64,000 bases of DNA from Nymphaea colorata (GCF_008831285.2 NC_045151.1:7207682-7271681); one strand, 5' to 3'; positions 24,001 through 35,889 are shown, counted from the first letter of the stretch. The notes: generated from the sequence alone by a model not told the origin. Numbers and translations: made by a program.

Positions 24001-26153
24001 CGGTCAACTTTGATCGTGTCCAAAAATGGACGCATATGGCCTCCAATGCGTTGACCGTACCCGGTACGGTCAACGCTTTTAATTGGCGTACCGGGTGCCG
24101 TACTCGTACCGGTACCAGTCGGGTACTCCTTCTTTGGTGGAGTACCAAAGGAGAAGTACCCGTGTTACAGAACTGGTCGGACACTGATACTTCATATTTT
24201 TTGAAGTGTCCATGTAACATAGGAAGTAACTAAAACATACACAAAATGTTTTAAAAGAAAGTCAATTGACGTTTTATCTCCTGTTAGTTAATAAATTAAG
24301 CACTTGATATCGTCTAAGAAGTTGGAAAATTTATGTGTTATATTCTTCCTAAAAATATCAATTTAAAGTTTCCTGGCGCAAATTCTTATATGTATCATTA
24401 ACCACAATTATATGTAGTGAAAACATCAAAGCTGCACTTAGGACAAGTCTAGTGCTTAAGTTTCATGGTAGCTGCATAAATGCAAAGTGTGGAGGCTCCT
24501 TTTTTAACAGGTGCACAATAAGTAGGATTTTCTTTGTTCATGTTATCTTTTTCTAGTTCCTTTTCAATTTTTATTTTTGAAGCTCCTTTTGAGTGCTGAC
24601 TAGGATTTTGAGCCAGGTTAACTAAGCAATGACTTTCATTTTGACTACTTAGACTCTAAAGGAAGTAGTAGAGAATGACTTTCTCCAACAATTTGAATGT
24701 TTATTGGTTGTTGACAAACGGTAGGTGTTTTTTCTGAAAGTTCCTTTGTGCTTATTATTACTGCCCTTAATTGTGGTAATGGGTACTGTAAATATTACGG
24801 ATTTGTCGATTGTTATGGAGTCAATTACATTTTTTTTCATACTAACCTGAGAGTGCTACAGTGAAGATTAAGATTACTTTTTTTTTTACTTCATGATGAT
24901 TCACTTCTTTTTCTTTTTTCCTATGTCACACGGGTACGATAAGGGTATGGGTACGGGTACGCGGACACGGCAATTCTCAAAATTTTAGGATACGCAGACA
25001 TGATGAATTTTATATTCTAAAAAATTAAAAAGGATAATAAAATAAAAAAAACATTAAATTAAGTCTCAGACTCTCAAACAAAACATTGTTCATCACCAAT
25101 CTCATAAGTCATAAGAAAGAAAGTCTCAAACAAAGAATGTCAGGTTAGTAAAGTGGTTTGGATCGGGTCTGACCCAGACCCGATCCAAAACGTATCTTGC
25201 TGTGTCCAAGTGTCGGTATCCAGGTGTCGGAGTGTCGACACTGGTACGCGGCCCATTTTGCCGTGTCCATGTGACAGCTTTTTTCTAGTCCTTTTTGGTT
25301 TTCACCAAAGTTGTGATATTGGGAAATGGAAGTGGTGCGGAGGGAAAACCAGAAATCAACTAGGAGTAAAAAACAAGTCAAGAATTGAACAGGAAGAAAT
25401 CTATAAAACGAGTGGAAAATGAAATTAGAAAAGGAAAAAACAATAAAAGCAAGAAAAGTAAGCTTCCTCTCCACCAGAAAGCATGGGGGGAAGTGAGGAT
25501 GGAACCCAGTGGCATAGCCACATTGCCAGGTGACGTGCCCAAACCCCCCTGATCCACTGGAAAATACATTGAAGGGCTGGGTCCACGTAACAGGAACCCA
25601 CCTAGACCTGGCGTCCTAGCTTCTTTCCCCCCTCCCACCCAAAACAGATTTCTAGCTACAAGTTTTTATTATGGGGAAAGGAAAGAACTAAGCACCTACC
25701 TTCTTTCCCCACTCCCACCCAAAACAGATTTCTAGCTACAAATAAGTTTCTATTATGGGGGAAAGGAAAGAACTAAGCACCTACCTGCCATGCTTCAAAG
25801 CATTGTCTTTTGTGCTTCTGGAACATGTTTTCCTGACAAGCCTGTTTCCCTACCTATGCATTTTTTGGTAACTATGATTTTCATTCATCTGAAAGTACAT
25901 TAAAGCTTATTAAAGCATCATGAATCTCAGCCCATTTATGGTAGTTCTGCTCTCTACTGTAGTTCTCACCTTGAATTGAGCAGGGTTTGTTGCTGCCCAC
26001 ACATTGCCCGTGCTCTATGAAAGATATGAGGATCAAGTAGATGGATTTGCTTACAGTGTCTTAGGTAAGCTTCAGGGCCATTACAAAAAGTTGGACTCGG
26101 GTCTCCTCAGTAAAATCCCCAAGGGAAACCTTAAGCCAAAGAAATTTGACTGA
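12529..26153 (+). CDS. reticulon-like protein (RTNLB type), five coding exons, 260 aa
   Basis: Exons 12529-12748, 12840-13020, 13146-13287, 13867-13936 and 25984-26153. All introns are GT..AG and the joined frame is exactly 261 codons with TGA at 26151. The ATG follows an in-frame TAA. The acidic N-terminus (about 65 residues) leads into [15 protein letters not shown] and [14 protein letters not shown], the hallmark opening of the plant reticulon homology domain. Two long hydrophobic hairpins follow: about residues 86-130 ([11 protein letters not shown] to FLWSNA) and about 182-218 ([22 protein letters not shown] and beyond). Between them is the hydrophilic loop with EELFVNIA and [10 protein letters not shown]. 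The C-terminus ends [16 protein letters not shown]. Family members insert as membrane wedges and shape tubular ER. Length is normal and no stop or frameshift is seen. The oddity is the last intron, 12,047 bp, filled by transposons. Confidence 0.93.
17655..17819 (+). repeat. 5' LTR of copia (165 bp)
   Basis: It starts TGTTAAGACG and ends AATTCATCA, with TATATAAAG near 17756-17764 as core promoter. It is unusually short for a plant copia LTR. Confidence 0.95.
17820..17831 (+). promoter_or_regulatory. primer-binding site of copia
   Basis: TGGTATCAGAGC directly follows the LTR; tRNA-Met type. Confidence 0.9.
17832..18437 (+). other. GC-rich leader of copia
   Basis: Untranslated leader between PBS and gag, Cys/Pro-codon-like 'gccgcc/ctgctccgc' sequence with short tandem repetitions ('ccctgtccattgccgcccg' twice near 17920-17960). 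The open frames here are compositional. Confidence 0.6.
18438..22676 (+). pseudogene. copia Gag-Pol polyprotein with one in-frame stop
   Basis: One frame of about 1,412 codons, interrupted only by TAA at 19989. In order: Gag ([17 protein letters not shown], about residues 30-260), zinc knuckle [14 protein letters not shown] (about 250), protease [11 protein letters not shown] (about 355), GAG-pre-integrase (WHLRFGH, CESC) directly before the stop, integrase with [16 protein letters not shown] and NGVAERKH supplying D, D and E, reverse transcriptase with [11 protein letters not shown] and [10 protein letters not shown], and RNase H with [16 protein letters not shown] and DNKAA. Frame is unchanged across the stop, so this is a point nonsense change, not a frameshift. 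It lies in the last Cys-containing part of the pre-integrase domain. Unless the stop is read through, Pol is not made. Everything else looks intact. Confidence 0.93.
22675..22683 (+). promoter_or_regulatory. polypurine tract of copia
   Basis: GAGGGGGAG immediately before the 3' LTR; it overlaps the pol stop codon. Confidence 0.8.
22684..22848 (+). repeat. 3' LTR of copia (165 bp)
   Basis: Same sequence as 17655-17819, followed by TSD TTGAA. Read in reverse it supplies the spurious last residues of the truncated BED ORF. Confidence 0.95.
23274..24222 (-). other. 5' noncoding and right terminal part of the hAT
   Basis: Upstream of the transposase start. GC-rich 'gttgccgg' phrases occur at 23620-23880 and palindromic 'gtacccggtacggtcaacg' words at 24040-24130. 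It ends with the terminal inverted repeat. Probable promoter and leader of the transposase; no ORF of its own. Confidence 0.5.
24921..25277. mobile_element. hAT-type MITE (357 bp)
   Basis: Flanked by identical 8-mers CTTTTTTC (24913-24920 and 25278-25285). The left end is CTATGTCACACGGGTACG and the reverse complement of the right end is CTGTCACATGGACACGG. Both resemble the ends of the hAT at 14940-24222 (..CATGGACAC), and the interior shares 'gggtacgggtacg' and 'gtgtcggagtgtc' words with it. No transposase. Likely a deletion derivative or relative of that family. Confidence 0.82.
25490..25620. repeat. possible hAT-terminus fragment
   Basis: CAGTGGCATAGCCAC followed by Pro/Cys-poor 'ccaggtgacgtgccc' sequence resembles CAGTGGCGGAGCCA-type hAT ends. 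No matching partner end or TSD was found. Confidence 0.25.
25621..25785. repeat. 80-bp tandem duplication
   Basis: Two near-identical units start at 25621 and 25701 (TTCTTTCCCC..ACTAAGCACCTACC). The second has a 5-bp insertion (AATAA-like) and one substitution. It lies about 200 bp before the last reticulon exon. Confidence 0.85.
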
Positions 26154-28650
26154 AGATCATGATTACCGGTATACTTGGTTCTTGCTCTGGAGGAGCCCTG
26201 ATGCTTTCTGGCGGCGAGGATGCTTAGTCAAAAATGCATTGTCTTGAACAGGAATGAAGATCTTGTATCTGATAGAAATCTTAACTTGCACACAAATCAA
26301 CTACCTGTCCTGTCCTGCTGCCCATGTGTCAGGGCTGGACCTATTAAAATTTGGTGCAATCTAGATTCTCTAAATAGAGCATCAATTTATGTATCATCCT
26401 AGTTTTGAATGATATCTGGGAAACAAGATACGCCTGTTGTGGCTTGGGTTGTGCACAAGTTTTTAGAGTGCTTATTCAGATCCAGTAAATCCGTTGGACC
26501 TGGTTTGACTCATATAAGTTGGTAACTACTAAACCGATAGCATGTATCAGTCCGATCCTGCATCAAGTTTTAACTGTTTCATTTTGTTGCCCGAGCTTTT
26601 ATATGTTGTTACCCTTTTAGAGCTAAGTGGTCATCTCGTCATTAAGAAAAAGTTCTAACGGATATAATTTTTTTTTTTATGACAAATGTGTTAATTTGAA
26701 AGACGCTTGTTAGGGCTCGCGTTCGGACCCAGCAGGAAACAATAAGTCTGGATTTTTTTTTTTTTTGGATGTAAACCATTTGATGTGTTTATTGTTGAGT
26801 AGAGTCTACGCAGTTTTTTTAAGGATGTGAAAAATCAATGGCATGGATTACGGCCTTCACTCCCGCTTTCGTTTCCTTGCCAGCCTCAATTCCCAGCTGA
26901 TACCAAGTAATCTTTCTAAATTTCTTGCCCTTTTCTGCCGCAACGGAGATTTTGAAGTGTTTAATTTAAGCCTCGTTTTTGTTTCACAGTTGTGGGGGGG
27001 GGGGGGGGGGGGGGAGCAAGCTTAACAGACAACATAATTACATAAATAAGAAAATAAGTGGGACAAGTTCTGTAAATAATAATATTTATGTTAGCTGCCA
27101 TTTTGATGGCAAAGCCTTGCTTGCGAGTGTAGAAATAGACTTGAATCCAAAAAGTTAGGAAGTCAGGTCCACGTCCACTAGATGGATTCGTCCCCCTTGG
27201 TTAGCAAGATTTCCCAATAGCTGCTAGTTCCACCATCGATCACTGGTAACATGAAAAATAAATCACAACAGGGTGTCAGCCGAAGTTGAGTGCAGACAAT
27301 AGTTCACGGTTTATGTGTCAAACGTACAAGTGATTAATCCTTAATTCGTTCGTAAAGTAAAACCTTATATCTTTAGCATCTGTTTTACCCAACTAGGTTG
27401 TGTTTGATAACTATGGATCTTAGAAGTAGGGTAGCCTTTTGGATGTGAGACCTGAGGTTTTAAAAGTCCATATGTTAGATTCCCTCCCTCAGCCTTCTCT
27501 CTCGCCTCTCCTCTCTACCTTTATTTGTAGATTTGAAATCCATACTTGACGTCAGGCCACTTAAATTAAACGACTCTTGCACAGAGTCTTAAGAGCTCAT
27601 TTGATTGCCTGTTCCAAGGACAGAAGGAACAAGACATCCTGTTCTACATACTATTGTCCTATCTCAGTGGCCTGTGGTGTGAACCGTATCCTAGAGAAGA
27701 TGACTGTTCTATCCGTCATTTGCTTTAAGAAAAATGCAATAAAATGGAGTCATAACTTGTTGGCAAACATAGCTAAAGATCAAGAATGAAAAGGTAAACT
27801 AGCTGCTGTGAATCAAATTAGGAACACAAAGGAAAAAGCTCCTGCAAAACGGCTGAGTGTCATATGTTTGAAGATTTTACATCTAGTTGCTTGAATTAGA
27901 CAAAAAACAGTTGAAAAGTGAAAAAAGAAAGTTACAAGCTTCTGCAAGAAAGAATTTGAGCAAAACAGAATAGAAATACAAAAATTTCCTGAACACATAC
28001 TATATAGTAGGAGCCTGAATGTATTCTGCTATTGGGGAAAAAAGAAACGAACACCGAAAACCATAATCCATGATCACCCTGCAATTTGAAGGAATTTCTG
28101 CAGTAATGTGCAGAAAAGTAGGGAAACAGAGGAAAAAAACGTGCAATGTGCATAAAAACGCCAAATCAGACGAACACTAGTATGCCAAAAGCTTATTAAG
28201 AAGCCAGCAATCGAGAGAGAGAGAGAGGGAAGGAGGGAGTTCACCTGAGCTGAATATGTCAAAGATCGCCTAAGCTGAGAGATGCTCGCCAGGAGTGTGA
28301 TGTTAGAGATGCGTTGAAGCATGGGAGCTGGAGACTGAAAAAAGGAAACAGACTTCAGAGCATGGAGCCAAAGAGTGAACTAGGGAGAAGGGATGAGAGA
28401 CAGCTGCATGAGAAAAAAATTGATGGGGAGAGAAAGACACAGAAGTGAGCGGCCTATTACAACGTGGAAAGATATATATATATATATATAGAACGCGCGC
28501 GCGAGAGAGAGAGAGAGAGGGAGAGAGAATTGGCATACGTTTAAGGCTTCACAGAATGCATCTGATCATTTTAGGTTCATTGTACATTGCAATGTGAAGG
28601 CAGCTGTCACCTCCCTCCATGGTGCCAACGACGCTTCTCCAAGCCTGGCA
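26154..28650. other. 3' region of the reticulon gene and intergenic DNA
   Basis: The 3' UTR should lie in the first few hundred bases. Further on there is a 21-base poly(G) run (26994-27014), a TA repeat (28472-28490) and GC/GA repeats (28495-28527). Minus-strand ORFs at 27.8-28.5 kb show no domains and overlap simple repeats. Confidence 0.5.
26994..27014 (+). repeat. poly(G) run of 21
   Basis: Uninterrupted G run after TTGT. Long G runs are rare in AT-rich plant DNA and could form G-quadruplexes or be a sequencing or assembly error. Confidence 0.9.
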
Positions 28651-28801
28651 CCGGGGAGTAGGGATGTCAACGGATCAGATATTCATATATTCGGATTTGG
28701 ACTTGGATTCAAATTCAGATGAAAAAATTTATACCATATCCAAATCCGACTTTAAAATCTACATCTGAATAAAATCTGAATCCGATTTTTAAGTTATATT
28801 T

Positions 28802-29440
<639 letters not shown>

Positions 29441-29881
29441 CTGGTTGTTGTTTGTTGATGCAACAAGAGATTAGAGGAGTCATCCTTAACAACTTCAATA
29501 AAAAAAAATCATATAGTACAAACTTGCAAAATTTTTTTTTCAATGCTTTCATTTGTCACAATATATATGATCTTTCTATTTGAATATATACTTCAACCAT
29601 GTTGACATTATATTAAGGTCCTGAGGGTAATGCTATCGAATTAACCTGCATTATGTAAATAAAAATTTTAATTAAATAAACATTTTAGACACAAATAACT
29701 GTAGGTTCTAATTGATGTAGAGAAAATAGATAAGTACAAAAGAATATATACCTCTAATATGTGATTCAGTTTCATAGGTAAAGGTGTAGACAAATCAGAA
29801 TCATCTAACAAAAAAAAAAATAATCAATACAAAAATATATTTAAAATCATTAATAATAAGTAAATTACCTTCAGCTTGATC

Positions 29882-31764
29882 TCACAACCAATCTTGTGCA
29901 CAAATCAAAGCCTCCATGGTCTTTGTACATAATCTAATTCTATATAAATCAAGAATAAGTCCACTTGTGCTAAATGTTGACTCTGATGCAACAGTTGATA
30001 TAGGAATAACCAAAATATTACATACCATTTTAAATAACACAAGGTATTTAGGTGCACTGACCTTCCACCATGTCAAAATATCAATTAGATTGTTTTTTGG
30101 ATAAATGAGTTCTTCCAAATACAACTTCAAATCTAATTTTGTGCGTTAGCTTTGTGATGGGTTTTCAAGAAAATCATCTAGTGCACTTGTTCTAGGCTTC
30201 TTATTAGAATAAAATTCAATTAAAGAAGTAAAACTAGATGCATCACTATTCTTCTCAACATCAACAATATAACCAGTACCAGTAGATAGTGTCTTCAATG
30301 CATAAGTAGTTTTATATTCATCATAAAGATTACAAAGGTAGTTTTTAATTGCAGAGACATATTCATATGCTTCATTTTATAAAATTGTCTACAATAAAAT
30401 TCAATTACTTTGATCTTATAATGAGGATTAAAAACCACTGCAACTGCTAAAATTAAATTGCATATATCCCAATACTGGTCAAACTTTGTTTTCATCTTCA
30501 TTGCCATATTTGAAAGGCAAAATCTGAACTTGAACACTTTTTTTCAATTTCCATCTTTATCTCACAAAACTCTTTAAAAAAGATATTAGAAGTTGGATAC
30601 TTGACGATGTAAATGACATTAATAGCATCATAAAATATTTTTAAACTGCTATAAATAATAGTAGCCTTCTTCCATTCGTCCTTATTCAGAGTCAAACAAT
30701 AGTGGCAATCAAGTTCTTGAAAACGACCAAAAACTTCTTTATATTGTAAAGCTACATCAAGCATAAGAAACGTTGAGTTCCATTTAGTTGAAACATCAAG
30801 ACATAGTATTTTTTTCACAAGTAACCTTGACATGATGCACTGCTCAATCAAAAATTTCACATAGAGCTTTGATATACTTTATACTTTTTTTGATCTTATC
30901 AATCACATCACTTATTTCTTTGACACCATCTTGCACAACTAAATTAAAAATACGAGCAACATATCTAACTTGAAAAATTTTTCCATCACAAACAAATGCA
31001 TCATTTTCAAGAGGTCGCTCTATCAATTTTGTAGTCCTGATATCATTTGTAAAATAATTGTCTAATGTAATTGAAAATAACTTGCAATAATTGAAAATAA
31101 CTTGCGATCAATGTTCCATTTTAGTAAACAATGTTTGATGACTGACAAGTTTTTCTCCTGTATGAGGTGTTTCAACCAGAACAAAATTGAGAACTTTCTT
31201 TTTTATTTCTCAACTATTATCAATATAATGTGCAGTCAAACATAAATAATCACGTTTCTGACAACATGAAGTCCACATGTCAGATGTGAGACTAATCCTC
31301 CCATTAATCTTCTTCAAAATATTATGTAATTTTGTCATTTCATCTTCATAAATATATATGCAATCTGATATGATAGTGTTACATGACAATAACTTGAACT
31401 GTAGTTGTAATCATTTAATAAACTTCTGAAAGGTTGAATGACTAACTATACAAAATGGATATTCATGAAGAATAATCATATTGGTTAAATCAAGTCACAT
31501 CTTATCTGAATCAAACTAGAAAGTACCAACAGTACATTTTCCATCATTAGTCTTTCCATCAATAACAATACATTGTTAGCCTAATTCTAAGTTAAGTCCT
31601 TTATGACATATATTTAAATGATTCTTTAAACGTGTGATGCTCATCTTATTATTGCAATTCATAACCAAAAACTTGGAGCCATCGGCAACCAAGAAAATAG
31701 TATTGCCTCTAACGAAAAGCTCATGAGGATCAACTACATGGAAGATATCAAACATAACGATCAC
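29882..31764 (-). pseudogene. decayed hAT transposase (RICESLEEPER/DAYSLEEPER type)
   Basis: Fragments in transposase order on the minus strand. 31764-31576 is a BED-finger remnant (ITRLKNHLNICHKG) with its first Cys pair lost. 31026-30844 has FQVRYVARIFNLVVQDG, the region before the second catalytic part. 30860-30498 has LLVKKILCLDVSTKWNST and LKIFYDAI. 30537-30295 has AVVFNPHYKI. 30130-29882 is the C-terminal dimerisation domain with LTWWKVSAPKYLVL, VIPISTVASESTFS and EALICAQDWL. Frames change between pieces and stops occur (for example at about 31440 and 30140). No part can encode an active enzyme. It should have moved this element in the past. Confidence 0.87.
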
Positions 31765-32856
31765 TTAAGCACAATGAGTAAAAAACAACACTCACTATTT
31801 GCCCTTATTTTCCAAAGAATTAAAAAGCAAAGGCTTCTCTTTTAGTGTCAATGGTACCTACCCACTAACTACTGCAGCAGTAGCCGAGAGATAGCTTCCT
31901 GTAGGCTCAAATGGTTCAAGATTCAAATGAAATATGCAACCACTTATGTTTATGTACGTGCATGGTTATTATAAGCTACCATTTATCCGTCCTATAAAAA
32001 AAAAAGAACTTGAAGTTAAAAAAAACATTTAACATTTAAAGAGGGGAAACTAACATTGTGTTTATCAATCAAAACAGAAATGTGCAGTAATAATTTAATC
32101 CACAGTTGTCTTTTTTTTTCATAAAGAAACATGGCAGGCCACTCTCATGCATGTTAGATATCATGGAGCTTATCATGTGAATGCCAGCATGTCACCATAT
32201 ATTGCAAGTTTTTTTGGCCAGTTAAAATCAATTTAAGTTTTTTCTAATTGTCTGGACATGATATTTGGATCTCCCAGCTTTTGGATGCTGTAGAGAAACA
32301 TTTCTCCACACATTCAAACTTCAGATAGTTGTGTTGTCTAATCACTTGAATATTCCTCAAATACAAGTTTATGGTCCTCCCCCATATGTCAAAAGTCCTT
32401 GCTCTTTCTATTCTACCTTTTTCAATTACCAACAGTGAAGGCTTTGAATCATAAAAATCCAACTTTCACATATATATAAACGTATAGATTTATATACGGC
32501 ATACAGTATAGGCATGAGATCAAGCAACGTTGACAATCTTTAATTAACAGAAACTTAAATATCAACAACCATGGTTACCCACTCAAAGAATGATAACGTA
32601 GGGCTGCAAATCAAAAGAGTATGTCATAAACTAGATAAAGCAAAATCACTTGCGGACCTTCGCTATTGGTTCAACTTCAATGCAGCTGCAAGTCTGGAAC
32701 CTCCTTATGAGGAGTAGTACAACTGCACAACAATATAATAAACCAGATTATATTTGAGAATTCAAAAGATCTATTAGAGGAGAATGATGAGACCTACAAT
32801 GTCACTAAAACCATGATTTAGTTAAAGTTTAAAACAGTAAAAACTAACTTTCGGAT

Positions 32857-33655
32857 AGGCGAACAAGAATCTCATGATTCCGGCCTACACTGACCACCAC
32901 TCCGGTGGAGCTCGGGTCAGTTGGAAGCGCAACACCCGGGTATGTGACCTGAGCAATTTCTCAGCAAACGGCCGCTGGTGGTAACAACGCTGTGTAGATG
33001 AACAATGGCGGCAGAGGTCTGCAGAACAAGCGAAGGGTGCCTCAAGAACAGCAGATAGGTGGACGGGAGTCTCGTGATTTCGGCCCACATCGACCACTAC
33101 TCCAGTCGAGCTTGGGTCGGTTGGAAGTGCAACACCCCGGGGATGTGACCTGAGCAATTTCTCAGTGGTCGCTGGTGGTAACAACGTCGTGCAGATGAAC
33201 AATAGTGGCGGAGGTCTGCAGAACAAGGGAAGGGCACCTCAAGAACAGCTGATAGGCGAACGTGAATCTCGTGATTCTGGCCGACACCGACCACCACTCC
33301 AGTCAAGCTCGGATCGGTTGGAAATGCAACACCCTGGGGATGTGACCTGAGCAATTTCTTAGCAAATGGTCACCAGTGGTAACAACGCCGTGCAGATGAA
33401 CAACGGCGGCAGAGGTCTGCAGAACAGGAGAAGGGCATCATGGGGACAACAGAACGGCCACTGGGGTTTGGTTGATTCCGGACGGCTTAGACCTCGGTTC
33501 CAATCGAGCTTGGGTCCGTTGGAACGACAACAGACCGGAGATACTGGCTAAGCAATATCACAGCAAATGGTCGCCGATGGCGACAACATCATGCCAAAGA
33601 ACAGCTACTGGAACCTTTCTTCTTCACGCGTGCAGGGAAAGGACACCATGGAGGT
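32857..33655. repeat. tandem array, about 199-bp unit, 4 copies
   Basis: Units start near 32857, 33058, 33255 and 33454. Each carries 'tctc(a/g)tgattc.ggcc' ... 'accactcc.gt.gagct.gg.tc.gttgga' ... 'ggtctgcagaacaa'. The fourth is most diverged. The array is GC-rich compared with the rest of the hAT and creates overlapping ORFs on both strands; I do not consider these genes. It probably derives from the transposase leader. Confidence 0.82.
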
Positions 33656-33839
33656 TCTTTTTTGTTCTTCTTCTTTTTTGTTGTTGGGTGGTGTAGGGAA
33701 GATGAAAGGTAAACAGCCAATAATCTTCAAGAACTTGCATGGAACAGCCAATAGCCAATAGCAAGAATTTTTTTTAGAAGCCAAAAAGAATCGGCAGGAA
33801 GCTTTCATTTTTATTTTAAATCAGATCTTATACAACTTG

Positions 33840-35880
33840 ACCTAAGCGCAACTCCAAATTGGACATAAAAGGAAATTTCAATTTCATGTCCGACCTATAG
33901 ATAGTTGACAAATCGAGTCATTATTTAATTTTGTCTTACAAATTTATATCTTAATAGTAGTACTTTCAAAACAATTGGTAAGTTTATTGTATATAAAGAG
34001 CGGAAACAGGTCTATTTTTTAATGTTTTAATTTTATAATAGACTATTTTCTAAGTTTTATAATAAACTCATTGAATAAAACTTGAGTTTAATTCTTGATT
34101 CAGAAGTTGTATATTATTTGTCACATACTTTTTCCTGATCAATTCTTTTTTTTAAAAAAAAATACTTATATAAAACCTACCTTTTGTTTCAGAATATGGT
34201 TGTCTTAGAGGATAACCATAATCTTTTTCTTCTATAAATACTTTGATAAAAGTTGGATTATTGCTTTCTACATGTGATTTCATATAGTTTTGTACTGAAA
34301 TGCTTATTAAGGAATTATCTTATCATCTTGTGACATCGTATTCATCTTTTTGAGAGTTTTAAAATATTATTTTTTATATCTAAATAAATTTCTTAGTTCG
34401 TATTCATTTGTTTTGATCTTTTTAAGTGATATTTTAATTTTACAAGTTGTAAAATATTGTCGAGTTTTATTCCTAACTCCTTTGGATAAATAATTTTATT
34501 TTGATCTTTTAAATTTTCATATTTTCTTTTTATGAACAAATATTTATTACTTAATTTTAATGTAGTTGGTTGAGATGTTTTATCTCTTAGCTTATCAATT
34601 TTCTCAATAAGTTCTTCATACTCATTATTTGTTTATTTGATTTCTATGTCTTTAAGTCGTTTAAGGATGTGTTATATTATTTTCACATACATTCTTTGAC
34701 CAATTCTTTTTTTTTTAATATTTATCTAAAACAACTAGTTTATCAACTAAATAAAATTTTTATGAAGTTGCATGTTTGAGCAAATGATATGTTTGAATAA
34801 TTAGACAAGTAGTTTTCTCAATAAACAAGTTTATCATATGATTTTCATACTTTTTCTATAAGTTTTTCATATGTTTGTATATTTTTTCCACAAGTTATTC
34901 ATAAGACTTTCATACTTTTTCCATACTAATTATGCATATTGGACATTGATTTGTCTATTTTTAAATAATACTATATATTAATAAAATAAACTATTATCTC
35001 ATGGTGATCACTTATTGAAAATTATTTAAACCCATATTATTTCTCATTTTAAAAAGATATTATTTAATGGTTTGTTCTAATTTCATTGAGTTAATTGAAA
35101 TAATTTGCATTACATCCATAAAAAGAGTGTTCAATGATGCCAAACCTTCATTCTCACTAACTCTTTGGGTTAGTCCTCTTAGCTTTATTGCAATATGTTT
35201 TTTTTTTACATAAAATTGTATTTTTAATCAAATCATATATCAGATAATTTATTAAATCAAATAATTTGTTGTTTTCCTACTAGTTAAAGGTTTTTTTTTA
35301 ATTTATGAATTATGTGTTATATATCAAGTACCTAAGACTTTTAGACAAATTATGTATTTATACAAAATAATTTATTTGATTAATTAAATATGTAATTGAT
35401 AATTTGATAAATAAAACTTTTTTATGAGTTCAACAGTTTTTTCATATTAAATATATTTATTTGTGATTAATTTTCATATTTTAAAAAATGTCCATTTTAT
35501 TGAAATTTCTTGATTGAAGTTTTCTTTATTACTTCCAATTAAATAAATACATTATTTAAGATATCCTACTTAGTTGATGCCTTGACTATAATAATATTCT
35601 TGTTTACACAAAAACGTTTAATTAAACACAATATTAAATATTAATTAATTAGTTTTGTATGATATAGTTTTGAGTTAAATGGTGTATAGGGTAACTATAG
35701 GGATATTATTATATGCAACTCCATGAAAGTCATTAGCTCTTAGTTAGATTATACGTATATATAATATTTATATTTCTTTTTATGTCATGATGTTAAGTTA
35801 ATGTGTTTGTCTAAACCTTTTGCCTAAACATCAATCCATTGTTATAGGTTGCAACTTTAAAACCTATGGCCACCAACTCT
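33840..35880. other. very AT-rich interior of the hAT, no gene
   Basis: About 2 kb of long T and A runs with 'ttttcatac'/'ataagttttt' words repeated around 34830-34930. No open frames of interest. Confidence 0.5.
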
Positions 35881-35889
35881 ACTCTCACT

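Larger units (their letters stand above)
14940..24222 (-). mobile_element. hAT DNA transposon (about 4.1 kb without its nested copia)
   Basis: The left end CTACGTTGCATGGACAC and the reverse-complemented right end CTATGTTACATGGACAC are the terminal inverted repeats (15 of 17 match). Flanking 8-mers are GTAGTAAC (14932-14939) and GAAGTAAC (24223-24230), 7 of 8 matching. Subterminal parts carry many 'gtacgggtac'/'gtacccg' words near both ends. The transposase gene is on the minus strand (23273 down to about 15843) and is broken by a copia insertion plus nonsense and frameshift changes. A second terminus-like word, CTATGTCACATAG, lies inside the left end at 15568. Confidence 0.85.
13937..25983 (+). 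other. giant last intron of the reticulon gene (12,047 bp)
   Basis: The donor GTATGA follows exon 4 (ends 13936) and the acceptor ..GAGCAG precedes exon 5 (starts 25984). The codon is split G|GG, keeping frame. The other introns are 91, 125 and 579 bp. About 9.6 kb of it is transposon: hAT 14940-24222 with nested copia 17655-22848, and MITE 24921-25277. Non-transposon parts are 13937-14939, 24223-24920 and 25278-25983, where no gene is seen. The hAT transposase is antisense to the host gene and the copia is sense. Confidence 0.9.

Noticed and set aside
15568-24222. Alternative hAT boundary starting at the inner CTATGTCACATAG
   Set aside because: The 8 bases before it (CTGGCCGG) do not match the right flank GAAGTAAC, whereas the outer start at 14940 does (GTAGTAAC).
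27390-27660. Possible PIF/Harbinger-type MITE (words like GTGTTTGATAAC and CATTTGATTGCC)
   Set aside because: The two words are not inverted copies of each other and no 3-bp TSD pair could be placed.
32885-33761. ORFs in the 199-bp array, once considered a repeat protein
   Set aside because: Unit length is not a multiple of three throughout, frames differ between copies and no motif is conserved.
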